Source: Psychrobacter sp. DAB_AL43B
GTDB taxonomy: Bacteria; Pseudomonadota; Gammaproteobacteria; Pseudomonadales; Moraxellaceae
Reading direction: 5' to 3'
Length of the DNA: 64,000 bases
NCBI RefSeq assembly: GCF_900168255.1
Contig: NZ_LT799838.1
Span: 1,674,001 to 1,738,000, forward strand
The position numbers and the translations under genes are program-made. The notes under the pieces are model-generated. The model saw nothing but the letters and a program-made list of their open reading frames with translations, was not told where the DNA came from and did no database searches. Below, one piece after another: positions 47,436 through 55,224 of this stretch; position 1 is the stretch's first letter; each line of letters begins with the position of its first letter.

Positions 47436-48422
47436 ATGAGCATAAAACCCATATCTACTGTTAAAACTATTTCTGACTATATACCAGTAACGGTTATCAC
47501 CACCTGTTACGGGCGCAATCGCCATCTTTATAATCTACTCAGCAGCCTTATGAACGGTAGCGTCCAGCCCGATGAGGTCATCATTGTTAATGACGACGCT
47601 GACCCAAAGCGGTTGGCTGAATTTCCTTTAAACATCATAAGAATTCCCACTACCATTGAAGCATCGTCCAATAAAACAGATACAACTAAATTTGATATCG
47701 GGCGCAATCGTAATATTGGCGCAGCGCATGCCACTCATGACACACTCATATTTTTAGATGTAGATTGTATAGTAGCGCCGACGTTTATTGAGCAATTAAG
47801 CGCTAAATTGCAGAAATATCCTGACTCCTTACTCATGGGTCAACCGCGCTATCTCACGCGCCCTTTGTCAGTTAAAGAAGGCTTAAAGTTACAAAGTGGC
47901 ACGCTAACCACCTGCTTTTTAAATGAACTGTCTGTCTACAACCCTTATCGTTATAATTTCAATGAGGTCGACTACATTGCCACATCAATAAAGCAGACGG
48001 TTATTGAGCAGACCGATGATTATGGTGCGTTTTGGAGTTTATGCTTTGCGATTAAACGCCAACAGTTTGAGCAGATAGGTGGGTTTGATACTCAATACAT
48101 CGGTTATGGAGCCGAAGATACTGACTTTTCTTTTACTGCGCGAAAATTAGATATCGACTTTTATCTCACGGCTGACATTGTTTACCATCAGCAGCATAGC
48201 GTCTATCGGCCACCTCTTAATCATCTAGATAGCATTATCATCAATGCCAATCGCTTTTATGAGAAATGGCAGCACTGGCCAATGGAGGGATGGCTTAAGC
48301 AATTTTCAAATATGGGACTTATTCGTTGGACAGCGGTACAGTCGACGCCGATAGTTGTGTTACGAAAACCTAGCGCTCATGAGATAAAGCAAGCACACTG
48401 CCCCAATGCACCCTATGTCTAA
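47436..48422 (+). CDS. Family 2 glycosyltransferase, galactosyltransferase-like
   Basis: This is a 328-residue cytosolic GT-A enzyme. VTVITTCYGRNRHLYNLLSSLMNG and VDEVIIVNDDADP-type strands occur near residues 15-50. The FLDVDC motif supplies the DxD near residue 108, and GGFDTQYIGYGAEDTDF near residue 212 resembles the acceptor-side motif of beta-galactosyltransferases and chondroitin polymerase-like enzymes. There are no membrane segments. It follows the MurG-like gene by 98 bases on the same strand. It converges with the next gene across a 15-base gap without a visible terminator. Confidence 0.85.
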   Translation: MSIKPISTVKTISDYIPVTVITTCYGRNRHLYNLLSSLMNGSVQPDEVIIVNDDADPKRLAEFPLNIIRIPTTIEASSNKTDTTKFDIGRNRNIGAAHATHDTLIFLDVDCIVAPTFIEQLSAKLQKYPDSLLMGQPRYLTRPLSVKEGLKLQSGTLTTCFLNELSVYNPYRYNFNEVDYIATSIKQTVIEQTDDYGAFWSLCFAIKRQQFEQIGGFDTQYIGYGAEDTDFSFTARKLDIDFYLTADIVYHQQHSVYRPPLNHLDSIIINANRFYEKWQHWPMEGWLKQFSNMGLIRWTAVQSTPIVVLRKPSAHEIKQAHCPNAPYV

Positions 48423-48437
48423 ATTTTTAGTTAATGT

Positions 48438-49301
48438 TTAATACTGACGAATAACCTCTACTTCTTGCGGCGGCGCGCTCATTTCGCGGCGCTCAAAACT
48501 CCAGTTATGCCCGTGCCAAAAATGGGCAGTTTTGTCATTATCATTAAAACCTATCATTAATAGTCGTAGTGGCAAATCTGATTTTTGCACCAACTGTAGA
48601 TGTTCGCGAGCGGCTAATAGCAATCGATATAACAAAAACCCGGACGACGGTGCTGATGAATGAATATCGCCAAAGTAAGGGTAGTCAGCAACGACCGGAT
48701 GACGCTCGGACAATACACTATGGTGCCTATCGTTCTGCAATAACTCTTGCACTACTGGTGGAACAATGAGTATTCGGTCAGAAGTAATAGGATCATCATC
48801 AGGGTTTGGATCCTCACTTGGTGACGGAAACTGATAAGGCTGATTGCTCAGCAATATACCTAATGGTGCAGCCTTTGCCATTCTCTTCATTACAGCTACA
48901 TTATTACTTCTCGGTGGCAAGCCAAAATGCAGTTTACTGTCGCCAATCTGCCGAAAAAACAATAATTTAGGCAATTTACTAATTAACGGATGATTAGCAA
49001 AAAAATCAGCGTGTATGAAGTGATTAAACAACACTAAAACATCATCAGGTTGCAACAGCTGCTCAAGTTGCGTGGTGCTAATAGATGGATTATTGGCGAT
49101 AAATACTATTCTATTTTTTTGCTCTAAGGCATTTTGAATGTTAAAAGGCAAACTTGCAAAGGCAGCTTCTTCTTTACTTATTTTATTAGACACGCATTCA
49201 CTCCCACCTGATAACGAATTATTTTTCTCAAGTATTGAATCATGCGTTTTAACTATGTCAGCTTGTTGAATAGACTTTGATACAATCTCATTTATACTCA
49301 T
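48438..49301 (-). CDS. Unknown protein of the glycosyltransferase cluster
   Basis: I cannot place this 287-residue protein with confidence. After a polar 60-residue leader, residues 62-110 (RIVFIANNPSIS then DVLVLFNHFIHADFF) look like a nucleotide-binding strand-loop followed by a second strand. This recalls sialyltransferase families with a 'GNGPS' loop and a later 'N' strand. The C-terminus has LRLLMIGFNDNDKTAHFWHGHNWSFERREM, with a His-rich patch. There is no signal peptide or membrane segment. The leftward orientation inside the cluster and the loop pattern suggest a further glycan-modifying enzyme, but this is a weak inference. Confidence 0.65.
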   Translation of the reverse strand: MSINEIVSKSIQQADIVKTHDSILEKNNSLSGGSECVSNKISKEEAAFASLPFNIQNALEQKNRIVFIANNPSISTTQLEQLLQPDDVLVLFNHFIHADFFANHPLISKLPKLLFFRQIGDSKLHFGLPPRSNNVAVMKRMAKAAPLGILLSNQPYQFPSPSEDPNPDDDPITSDRILIVPPVVQELLQNDRHHSVLSERHPVVADYPYFGDIHSSAPSSGFLLYRLLLAAREHLQLVQKSDLPLRLLMIGFNDNDKTAHFWHGHNWSFERREMSAPPQEVEVIRQY

Positions 49302-49435
49302 TGACGAACAGATTACATACTAAAAATATGAGTATTAAAAATAATTCTTGTAATCAACATGATCTATTCCGACAGCAAAATCACTGATTTGAAGACACAA
49401 AAATACTGTTAGACCTATTAGCATGAGGTTTTCAT

Positions 49436-49462
49436 AAAAAGCGGCATAACTGCTTTTTATTC
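49436..49462 (-). terminator. Second terminator-like hairpin
   Basis: AAAAAGC and GCTTTTT flank a 9-base spacer. The T tracts on both strands fit a bidirectional terminator. Confidence 0.45.
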
Positions 49463-49501
49463 CCTGACGGAAGAATAAGCAATAACCAATCAAAAGACAA
49501 T

Positions 49502-49547
49502 AAAAAATCCAATGATAGGCATTTTATTTAAACACCTAACATTGGAT
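49502..49547 (-). terminator. Terminator after the lipoprotein gene
   Basis: Read leftward, ATCCAATG and CATTGGAT pair perfectly, with AGG/CCT pairing inside, and six T follow. It is about 120 bases past the lipoprotein stop. Confidence 0.75.
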
Positions 49548-49665
49548 CACTGGCCCTAATCGTTTAAATAACCAATTAATTTCCTATCAAATACTTGTGA
49601 AAAACATAGACAGCGTACTCATCTTTTTTATGAGTTTCGCCATCTTTTTGCGAGCATTTAGAGTT

Positions 49666-50025
49666 CTACTGCAGCCCTTCAGCCGCTGTTTGATCTAAGT
49701 TCGGGTTTTCGTCAGTATGGTCATCTACCTCATCATTACCCATACTATCTGTAGACCCTGACTGATTCGTTGTGCCTGTTCCATCACTAGAATTAGTAGT
49801 AGAATCTGCGGCGGCATCCACATTAGTATCGTTTGTCGGTGACGGCGTACCTTCTTGGGAGGCTGTACCTGTAACTTCTGAACCTTGATTTGTTTCTATG
49901 CCATCAGCTGATTGGCCATTTGTATCTTCTTTTTCACTACTACAAGCACTCATGCCCATAATAGCTGCTAAAGATGCGGTTAATACGGCTGTACGTAATA
50001 AGGGTTTTAATTCTATCATCTTCAT
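49666..50025 (-). CDS. Small exported lipoprotein
   Basis: The 119-residue protein begins MKMIELKPLLRTAVLTASLAAIMGMSAC, a type II signal peptide with the lipobox MSAC and Cys28. The mature part is almost entirely Ser, Thr, Asp, Asn, Gly and Glu (for example DAAADSTTNSSDGTGTTNQ), hence disordered and acidic. The ATG at 50025 is chosen because AAGGACG lies 8 bases upstream; an upstream extension of the frame overlaps the neighbouring gene and lacks a site. No family can be named. It shares direction with the acidic repeat protein just upstream and may form an operon with it. Confidence 0.78.
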   Translation of the reverse strand: MKMIELKPLLRTAVLTASLAAIMGMSACSSEKEDTNGQSADGIETNQGSEVTGTASQEGTPSPTNDTNVDAAADSTTNSSDGTGTTNQSGSTDSMGNDEVDDHTDENPNLDQTAAEGLQ

Positions 50026-50062
50026 CTCAACGTCCTTAGGTAAAATTGAAGTAAGGTGCCAA

Positions 50063-50728
50063 TTAGCTTCGTAGTTGGTCGAGCATATTTTGGTATTTAT
50101 CTTTTTTATCAGCAATCTTACTACGTTCCTCTGTAGCATTGGGCACTGACTCTTTAGAGTCTTCTGCGTTCTTATCAAAGGTTTTTAGCTCAGCCTCTGC
50201 AGCGTCCAGAAGCCTATTAAGCATCATAGCAACCGCCTTTTCAGAAACTTCATGCGTCATACTAAAGGCTTCAGAGGTAAAATCATCTTTAAGCTTAGAC
50301 GCCCATTGATAAATATTAGCTATTGTTGCACTGTGCTTGTCATCTTGATCAGATTTACTAGATGTCTCTTTGTCATTGGAATCAGATTTTCCCTCTTTAT
50401 CAGAGATAAAATCATCCTTAAGTTTAGACGCCCATTGGTAGATATTGGCTATCGTGATACCATGCTTATCATCTTTGCTAGATTTATCATCTTTGCTAGA
50501 TTTATCATCTTTGCTAGATTCATCGTCTTTGGCAGAGTCATCGTCTTTGTTAGACTCAGCCTGTTTTTCCGCATTGTAATCTTCAAAGTCACCATCTTCA
50601 TACATTACTGTATCGCCTTTTAAGACCTCAACACCCGTTACCCCATCATTTGAAGGCACTTCTGTTGTATTCTCAAAAGACTCTAAAGCATTCTTGATAT
50701 TATCGTTACTAGTAGGCTTACTTGACAT
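50063..50728 (-). CDS. Acidic repeat protein with duplicated 22-residue block
   Basis: I do not recognise this 221-residue protein. It contains a tandem DDKSSK-type array (residues about 68-88). It also has two copies of a block reading TIANIYQWASKLKDDF, each preceded by DDKH, at about residues 90-110 and 132-152. The linker between them is again Asp/Lys/Ser-rich. A C-terminal helical region (EKAVAMMLNRLLDAAEAELKTF) could be a coiled coil. There is no signal peptide. AAGGAT precedes the ATG. The amphipathic TIANIYQWASKL block might bind membrane or a partner; this is inference. Confidence 0.75.
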   Translation of the reverse strand: MSSKPTSNDNIKNALESFENTTEVPSNDGVTGVEVLKGDTVMYEDGDFEDYNAEKQAESNKDDDSAKDDESSKDDKSSKDDKSSKDDKHGITIANIYQWASKLKDDFISDKEGKSDSNDKETSSKSDQDDKHSATIANIYQWASKLKDDFTSEAFSMTHEVSEKAVAMMLNRLLDAAEAELKTFDKNAEDSKESVPNATEERSKIADKKDKYQNMLDQLRS

Positions 50729-50799
50729 GATTTATAATCCTTATTATTGAAGTATATCTACACTCAATGATAAGTCAGTACAATCTTATATTGCGTATC

Positions 50800-51294
50800 T
50801 TAATGTGGATTGTTTTGTTCTAAATTGTTTAGAAATGCTGCAAAACCTTCGGATGCCCGAGCTTGCAACCGACTACTGGTCATTACACGGACACGATTGC
50901 TCCAAGTGATGGCATAGCTTTGAGCTTCAAATCTTCTAACCAAGTCTACATCTTCATGACAAGGTATATGAGCAAAGCCACCCACAGCAAGATAAGCGTC
51001 ACTGCTAAAACTTAAATTTGCCCCATGAATATGATGATGTCCCATCTTATCTTGGTAATGATCGATATAACTCTCTCGAGTTTGCGGTGTCAAATGTGCC
51101 CAGCTATCAACGTCCACCACCCCGCAAATCATATCTGTCGGTTGGTGGCTAACATGTTCAATCTGCTGTGCTAACCAATCCACAGCCACAACTGAGTCAG
51201 CATCTGTACAGGCAAGCCAGGTTGCACCATTTGCGATCGCATGACGAACACCGATGTCTCTTACTTGTCCCACACATTGACAGTCACAGCACAT
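50800..51294 (-). pseudogene. Family 2 glycosyltransferase, N-terminally truncated
   Basis: The 164 codons match the C-terminal two thirds of a GT2 enzyme. VRDIGVRHAIANGATWLACTDADS contains the acceptor loop and the DAD metal-binding motif. HHHIHGANLSFSSDAYLAVGGF and HEDVDLVRRFEA form the ED-type catalytic end. The first 60-70 residues, with the nucleotide-binding strand expected of this family, are missing. Homology stops near 51290, where an unrelated rightward coding fragment begins. The ATG at 51294 has no convincing ribosome binding site. It is probably a broken last member of the glycosyltransferase cluster. Confidence 0.72.
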
Positions 51295-51298
51295 AGCG

Positions 51299-51496
51299 AT
51301 ATCACATATATGTGATGAAGATGTTGCGAATGAGCTACCTAATACCGATTTTAGAATGCCTAACAGTGTTGAGAACTTGATTGGTCAAAATATTGATTTT
51401 GATATAGGTGCTCTTAAAGTTGCTGGCGTGACTGAGGATCCCAAGTTAAATTGTACCAATGCGATGGCTAAATATCTTCTTCTTATAACAGGCTAA
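51299..51496 (+). pseudogene. 3' fragment of an unidentified gene
   Basis: This is an open stretch of about 65 codons ending at TAA (51494-51496). Translation gives a protein-like sequence, DEDVANELPNTDFRMPN then FDIGALKVAGVTEDPKL and AMAKYLLLITG. It has no start codon with a ribosome binding site. Upstream, the frame runs into the truncated glycosyltransferase on the opposite strand, so the 5' part is lost. I cannot name a family. Confidence 0.45.
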
Positions 51497-51501
51497 TTTA
51501 T

Positions 51502-51687
51502 AATTTCTTAGGTATCAATCACCTCGTTATTGAAGGGGTATGATTATTACTATGTTGAATAAAGTTAGTTACTGATTCAATCTCGTCGGCCGTAAAAAAG
51601 GTTGCTAGCACTATATTATATATAGTGCTAGCAACCTTTTTTCATTTGGTATTTTATTCAAGTAATGTTGTCAATACTGGGGGTTGA
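51502..51687 (+). repeat. Dispersed 186-bp hairpin element, copy 3
   Basis: The left motif AATTTCTTAG is at 51502. A perfect 23-bp inverted repeat with a 3-base loop lies at 51594-51642, again exactly 92 bases from the left motif. The tail TCAAGTAATGTTGTCAATAC-TGGGGGTTGAA begins near 51657, 155 bases from it. The element ends 3 bases before the stop codon of the leftward acyl-CoA dehydrogenase and begins 5 bases after the stop of the fragment on its left. Confidence 0.7.
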
Positions 51688-51690
51688 AAG

Positions 51691-52274
51691 TTACATAAAC
51701 CGTGACGCCAACTCTTTCATAATCTCATTGGTGCCGCCATAAATTTTTTGTACCCGGGCATCGGCATATAGTCGAGCGATAGGATATTCCATCATATAGC
51801 CGTAACCGCCGAATAACTGCACGCATTCATCCATCACAATGCATTGCTTCTCAGTCACCCAGTATTTGATTAAGGCAGCATGTTGAACGGTAAGCTCTTT
51901 TTTAAGCAGTGCTTCGATAGCGGCATCACATAGCGCACTCGAAGCAATATAATGACTATTACATTCGGCTAATTTGAAGCGCGTATTTTGAAAGCCCCAT
52001 ACTGGTTTACCAAAGGCAGTACGCTCTTTAGTGTAGTCAATAGTCAAATCAAGAGCTAATTTCATAGCACCCACCCCTGCTAGGGCGACTAAAAGACGTT
52101 CTTGCGGTAATTCCTGCATTAGCTGCATAAAACCCATACCTTCCACTGTACCCAATAGATTCTTTTGTGGAACACGCATGTTATTGAAGAACAGCTCAGA
52201 GGTATCTTGTGACGCCATACCGAGTTTTTTGAGTTTATTACCACGCTCAAACCCTGGGGAGTTATTAGTCTCAA
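51691..52274 (-). pseudogene. Acyl-CoA dehydrogenase, 3' part (split by IS)
   Basis: This is the C-terminal part of a FAD-dependent acyl-CoA dehydrogenase. It includes ASQDTSELFFNNMRVPQKNLLG, KPVWGFQNTRFKLAE, the flavin/dimer segment VQLFGGYGYMMEYPIARLYADARV, and the end KIYGGTNEIMKELASRFM. Codons between 52218 and 52274 (SPGFERGNKLKKLGM and neighbours) also belong to it. It continues the 5' part at 53542-54112. Joining the two across the IS with one copy of the CAA duplication gives an unbroken frame (VSLIVVETNNSPGFERG). It is inactivated as it stands. Confidence 0.93.
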
Positions 52275-52339
52275 TGTAGTGGCATAATAAATTAGGACAG
52301 CACGTAAGAGGTTTATACTAACCCAAAGAGGAAAATAGT

Positions 52340-52651
52340 ATGACCAACAAACGCAATCAATATACCCGAGAATTTAAATTAGAAGCCATCAGCTTAGTTG
52401 TTGATCACAACCGCACCATACCTGATGTGGCCGATTCCTTAGGGATAGGTAAATCCACCTTGCAGAAATGGCTGAGTCAATACCGTCAAGAAATGAGTGG
52501 CCAAGCACCTAAAGTCGGCAACGCTTTAACGGATGAACAGCGAGAACTTCAAGAATTGCGCAAACAAGTTAAGCGGCTGACTATGGAGCGTGACATTCTA
52601 AAAAAGGCTTCTGCTCTGCTGGCATTGGACAGTCTGAACGGCTATCGTTGA
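52340..52651 (+). CDS. IS3-family transposase OrfA
   Basis: This 103-residue DNA-binding subunit has the helix-turn-helix YTREFKLEAISLVVDHNRTIPDVADSLGIGKSTLQKWL. A leucine-zipper helix, ELQELRKQVKRLTMERDILKK, precedes the frameshift site. The sequence A AAA AAG at about 52602 is in the correct phase for -1 slippage. Sliding there enters the orfB frame and gives the OrfAB fusion that is the active transposase in this family. Confidence 0.93.
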   Translation: MTNKRNQYTREFKLEAISLVVDHNRTIPDVADSLGIGKSTLQKWLSQYRQEMSGQAPKVGNALTDEQRELQELRKQVKRLTMERDILKKASALLALDSLNGYR

Positions 52652-53529
52652 TAAGAAATCTGGCAGAGCAAGATAAACAGGTGAGTAAAAGCCTTTTGTT
52701 CAAGCTGTTTGGCGTGATGAAAAGCAATTACTACTATGGCATGCAGCCCAAGCCCATCAGTCTTGAAACCGTCAAGCACAAGGCATTAATTCGTCAAATA
52801 TTTAACGACTCAAAGCAATCAGCAGGCGCTCGCAGCATTGCCGCCATACTAATGAATGAACACGGCATCAAGCTGACCCGCTATATAGCAGGTAAATTCA
52901 TGGCGCAGATGGGGCTTAAAAGCTGTCAGTTAAAGATGCATAAATACAAGCACGCTGACGAGGCGCATAAAACGCATCACAATATCTTAAATAGAAATTT
53001 CAGTCAAACAGCACCCAATCAAGTCTGGACGGGCGATGTCACATATATTCGTATCAAAGGCGGCTGGTGCTATTTAGCTGTTGTTTTAGATTTATATGCC
53101 CGTCGTATTGTTGGCTTTGCCGTGTCAGATTCGCCTGACAGTATGCTGACAACCAAAGCGCTGCAGATGGCATATCAGACGCGCTTACAGCCAATTGGAG
53201 TGCTGTTTCACTCTGATCAGGGAACCCATTACACCAGTAAGAAGTTTGCTGAATCCGTGGCGAGTTGTGAAGGTATGACACAGAGTATGAGTCGTCGTGG
53301 TAATTGTTGGGACAACGCGCCTACTGAACGCTTCTTTAGAAGTTTTAAGACTGAATGGATGCCAAAGGGCGGTTATGAGAATATTACTGAAGCTAAGATC
53401 GCCATCAGTAATTATATCTGGGGCTATTATCAAACCGTGAGACCGCATACTTTCAACGATTATTTAACACCGCTAGAAAAAGAGAAACGATACTTTAATA
53501 AAAACCTCTTATCAGGTGTCCTAAATTAG
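52648..53529 (+). CDS. IS3-family transposase OrfB (DDE integrase)
   Basis: The 293-residue catalytic part has an HTH_21-like region (ARSIAAILMNEHGIKLTRY) and an rve integrase core. Catalytic residues are present: Asp in WTGDVTYIRI, Asp in LFHSDQGTHYTS, Glu in WDNAPTERFFRSFKTEW. The listed TTG start is nominal; translation most likely comes by -1 frameshift from orfA, whose stop overlaps it. It is full length and undamaged. Confidence 0.93.
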   Translation: MIRNLAEQDKQVSKSLLFKLFGVMKSNYYYGMQPKPISLETVKHKALIRQIFNDSKQSAGARSIAAILMNEHGIKLTRYIAGKFMAQMGLKSCQLKMHKYKHADEAHKTHHNILNRNFSQTAPNQVWTGDVTYIRIKGGWCYLAVVLDLYARRIVGFAVSDSPDSMLTTKALQMAYQTRLQPIGVLFHSDQGTHYTSKKFAESVASCEGMTQSMSRRGNCWDNAPTERFFRSFKTEWMPKGGYENITEAKIAISNYIWGYYQTVRPHTFNDYLTPLEKEKRYFNKNLLSGVLN

Positions 53530-53541
53530 TTGACCACTACA

Positions 53542-54112
53542 CAACGACTATTAACGAAACGCCTTTTGCGCCTTCGTCTCTAGTAGTCTTACAGGCAACT
53601 ATAATCAAATTACCCAATTGACCGTTAGTGATAAAGGTCTTTGAGCCATTGATAATATAATCATCACCTTCTTTTGTCGCATACGTCTTGATGTTTTGTA
53701 GATCCGAGCCAGTACCAGGTTCAGTCATAGCTATAGCACCGATTAGCTCACCAGTCGCCATTTTCGGTAACCATCTCTGCTTTTGCTCTTCAGTACCGTG
53801 ATGCAGGATATAAGGTGCAACGATACCAGAGTGCAAAGACCCACCAAAACCTGACATGTTCGCTTCAGCTTGCGCGTAAATGAGCGCCGTTTCGTGACGA
53901 AAATCACCGCCTGCACCGCCATATTCTTCTGGCATAGAGGCACATAAAAAGCCCATCTCGCCCGCTTCTAACCAAGCCTCGCGATCAAGCATGCCACTTT
54001 CACGCCATTTTTCATCGTGTTGCTCCCAACTTTTAAACAGCTTTAAAGCACTCTCGTGCAGCATCTCAATCTCTTCGTCCATCCACTGCGGTTTAAAACA
54101 GGCAATAGTCAT
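53542..54112 (-). pseudogene. Acyl-CoA dehydrogenase, 5' part (split by IS)
   Basis: This is the N-terminal 190 codons of the dehydrogenase. It has an alpha-helical start, EYGGAGGDFRHETALIYAQAEANMSGFG, the FAD-binding block AMTEPGTGSDLQNIKTYATKEGDDYIINGSKTFITNG, and then the IS junction. AAGGAAGA precedes the ATG. Without the insertion the protein would be about 384 residues, the normal family length. It is the leading gene of the leftward direction from the TetR gap and was presumably the first oxidation step for the substrates activated by the downstream FadD. Confidence 0.93.
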
Positions 54113-54399
54113 AAGGTCTTCCTTGATAGTTTATTAATTGAGCCGATGTTAAATTTTTAAAAAGCCACAAAACGATATATATCAATTATATTAATAGTAA
54201 TTATTATTACCTTTATGTATAAAATATATATTCTTTATTAGTACTACCGTTTACCCGTATTATCTTATGAAATTAATATCATACTTGCAATAAAATATCT
54301 TATAATGGTAATTAAAATTATTATAGGGTATTTAGTGAGAGTTTTTAGAAACTACTTAGAGGTTATTTAGAAGCTAATGCTATAAAGGAGATATTGAAA
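54113..54399. other. Divergent AT-rich promoter region
   Basis: This 287-base gap between the leftward dehydrogenase and the rightward TetR gene is extremely AT-rich with several near-palindromes (for example TATAAT...ATTATA around 54300-54327). The TetR operator is likely here; I cannot fix it by eye. Confidence 0.45.
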
Positions 54400-55128
54400 A
54401 TGAAAACCTCTCGGTCAAAATCGCCACCAAATGTTAAAAGTGGCACTGATAAAAAAAACAGTAAAAATCTATCCAAAATAGATACCCAAACTGAGCCTTT
54501 AGCTTTAGCACCATTATCCGATATGCGCCCTGCCACATTAGACAAAATAGAGAAAGCTGTGCGCCAACTTTTTGCTGGCAATGATGCCAGCGATATTACT
54601 ATGATACAAATTGCAAAGGCTGCAAACGTCTCGTTGCAAACGCTATATAAATATTTTGGTGATAAGCAAACCGTACTTTATACCATTATGGATTTAGTAC
54701 TAGGCAGGCTAGCAACAAGGATGATGGATCATCTGCAAGGCATTGATAGTGTGGAAGATCGTCTACGCAAAACGCTATGGGTGTGCTTAGATTTTGTAGA
54801 TACTCATCCTGACGCAGTGATGGTGTTATCTAAAGTATCCATATCACGTTTTCATAACATTGCTATTTACAATAATAAAGACCTTATTAATGCTTTTTTG
54901 AGTGTGCTTGAGGATGGTCAAAAGCGAGGAGTTCTCGTCGATACGGTTCCATTAAATATTCTATTTGATGTCTTTATGGGATTTATCAGTCGCCTTGGTA
55001 TTATGCAAACTATTCGTCAAGCAGACGCACCGCTCAATGCAAATTTTGACGCGCTATTTGATATATTATGGCGCTCAATGTCTAAACCTGAGGTATCAGC
55101 GCCTGAAGTGTTTATAAACGCATCTTAA
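54400..55128 (+). CDS. TetR/AcrR-family transcriptional regulator
   Basis: This 242-residue repressor-type protein has a basic, disordered leader of about 45 residues, then the TetR helix-turn-helix ITMIQIAKAANVSLQTLYKYFGDKQTVLYTIMD at about residues 65-100. The remainder is an all-helical ligand domain. The ATG at 54400 is chosen because AAAGGAG lies 9 bases upstream; a TTG six bases earlier is too close to it. It is divergent from the acyl-CoA dehydrogenase and flanked by fatty-acid genes, so an acyl-CoA-responsive repressor of the region is a reasonable inference. Confidence 0.85.
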   Translation: MKTSRSKSPPNVKSGTDKKNSKNLSKIDTQTEPLALAPLSDMRPATLDKIEKAVRQLFAGNDASDITMIQIAKAANVSLQTLYKYFGDKQTVLYTIMDLVLGRLATRMMDHLQGIDSVEDRLRKTLWVCLDFVDTHPDAVMVLSKVSISRFHNIAIYNNKDLINAFLSVLEDGQKRGVLVDTVPLNILFDVFMGFISRLGIMQTIRQADAPLNANFDALFDILWRSMSKPEVSAPEVFINAS

Positions 55129-55153
55129 AGAAAGATGGCTATCAGAGATTCAC

Positions 55154-55177
55154 TGTAGTGGCATAATAAGTTAGAAC
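55154..55177 (+). mobile_element. Diverged IS3-family terminal remnant
   Basis: TGTAGTGGCATAATAAGTTA and the next four bases match 22 of the first 24 bases of the IS at 52275. Nothing else of an IS follows. It sits in the 96-base gap between the TetR gene and the MBL gene. Confidence 0.65.
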
Positions 55178-55224
55178 CTTTGCTTAGAGCTCATTACCGC
55201 TTTATAAAGATTCAGCAGCTTGTC

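Larger units (their letters stand above)
49302..49665. other. Intergenic region with two hairpins
   Basis: This 364-base AT-rich gap lies between two leftward genes. No gene is seen. It holds two hairpins that could terminate the leftward lipoprotein transcript (49436-49462 and 49502-49547). Confidence 0.6.
52275..53541 (+). mobile_element. Complete IS3-family insertion sequence
   Basis: The element is 1267 bp. Terminal inverted repeats begin TGTAGTGG at both ends (left TGTAGTGGCATAATAAATTA, right, read inward, TGTAGTGGTCAACTAATTTA). It is flanked by a 3-bp direct repeat, CAA. It carries orfA and orfB in overlapping frames with an A6G slippery run. Everything needed for transposition appears intact and the host gene reads through perfectly when it is removed, so the insertion is recent. 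The subgroup looks like IS51/IS407-type, by ends and OrfA style. Confidence 0.95.

Noticed and set aside
42970..51294. Glycosyltransferase region as a capsule or O-antigen locus
   Set aside because: No Wzx/Wzy, Wza/Wzc, ABC-2 or nucleotide-sugar synthesis genes are present.
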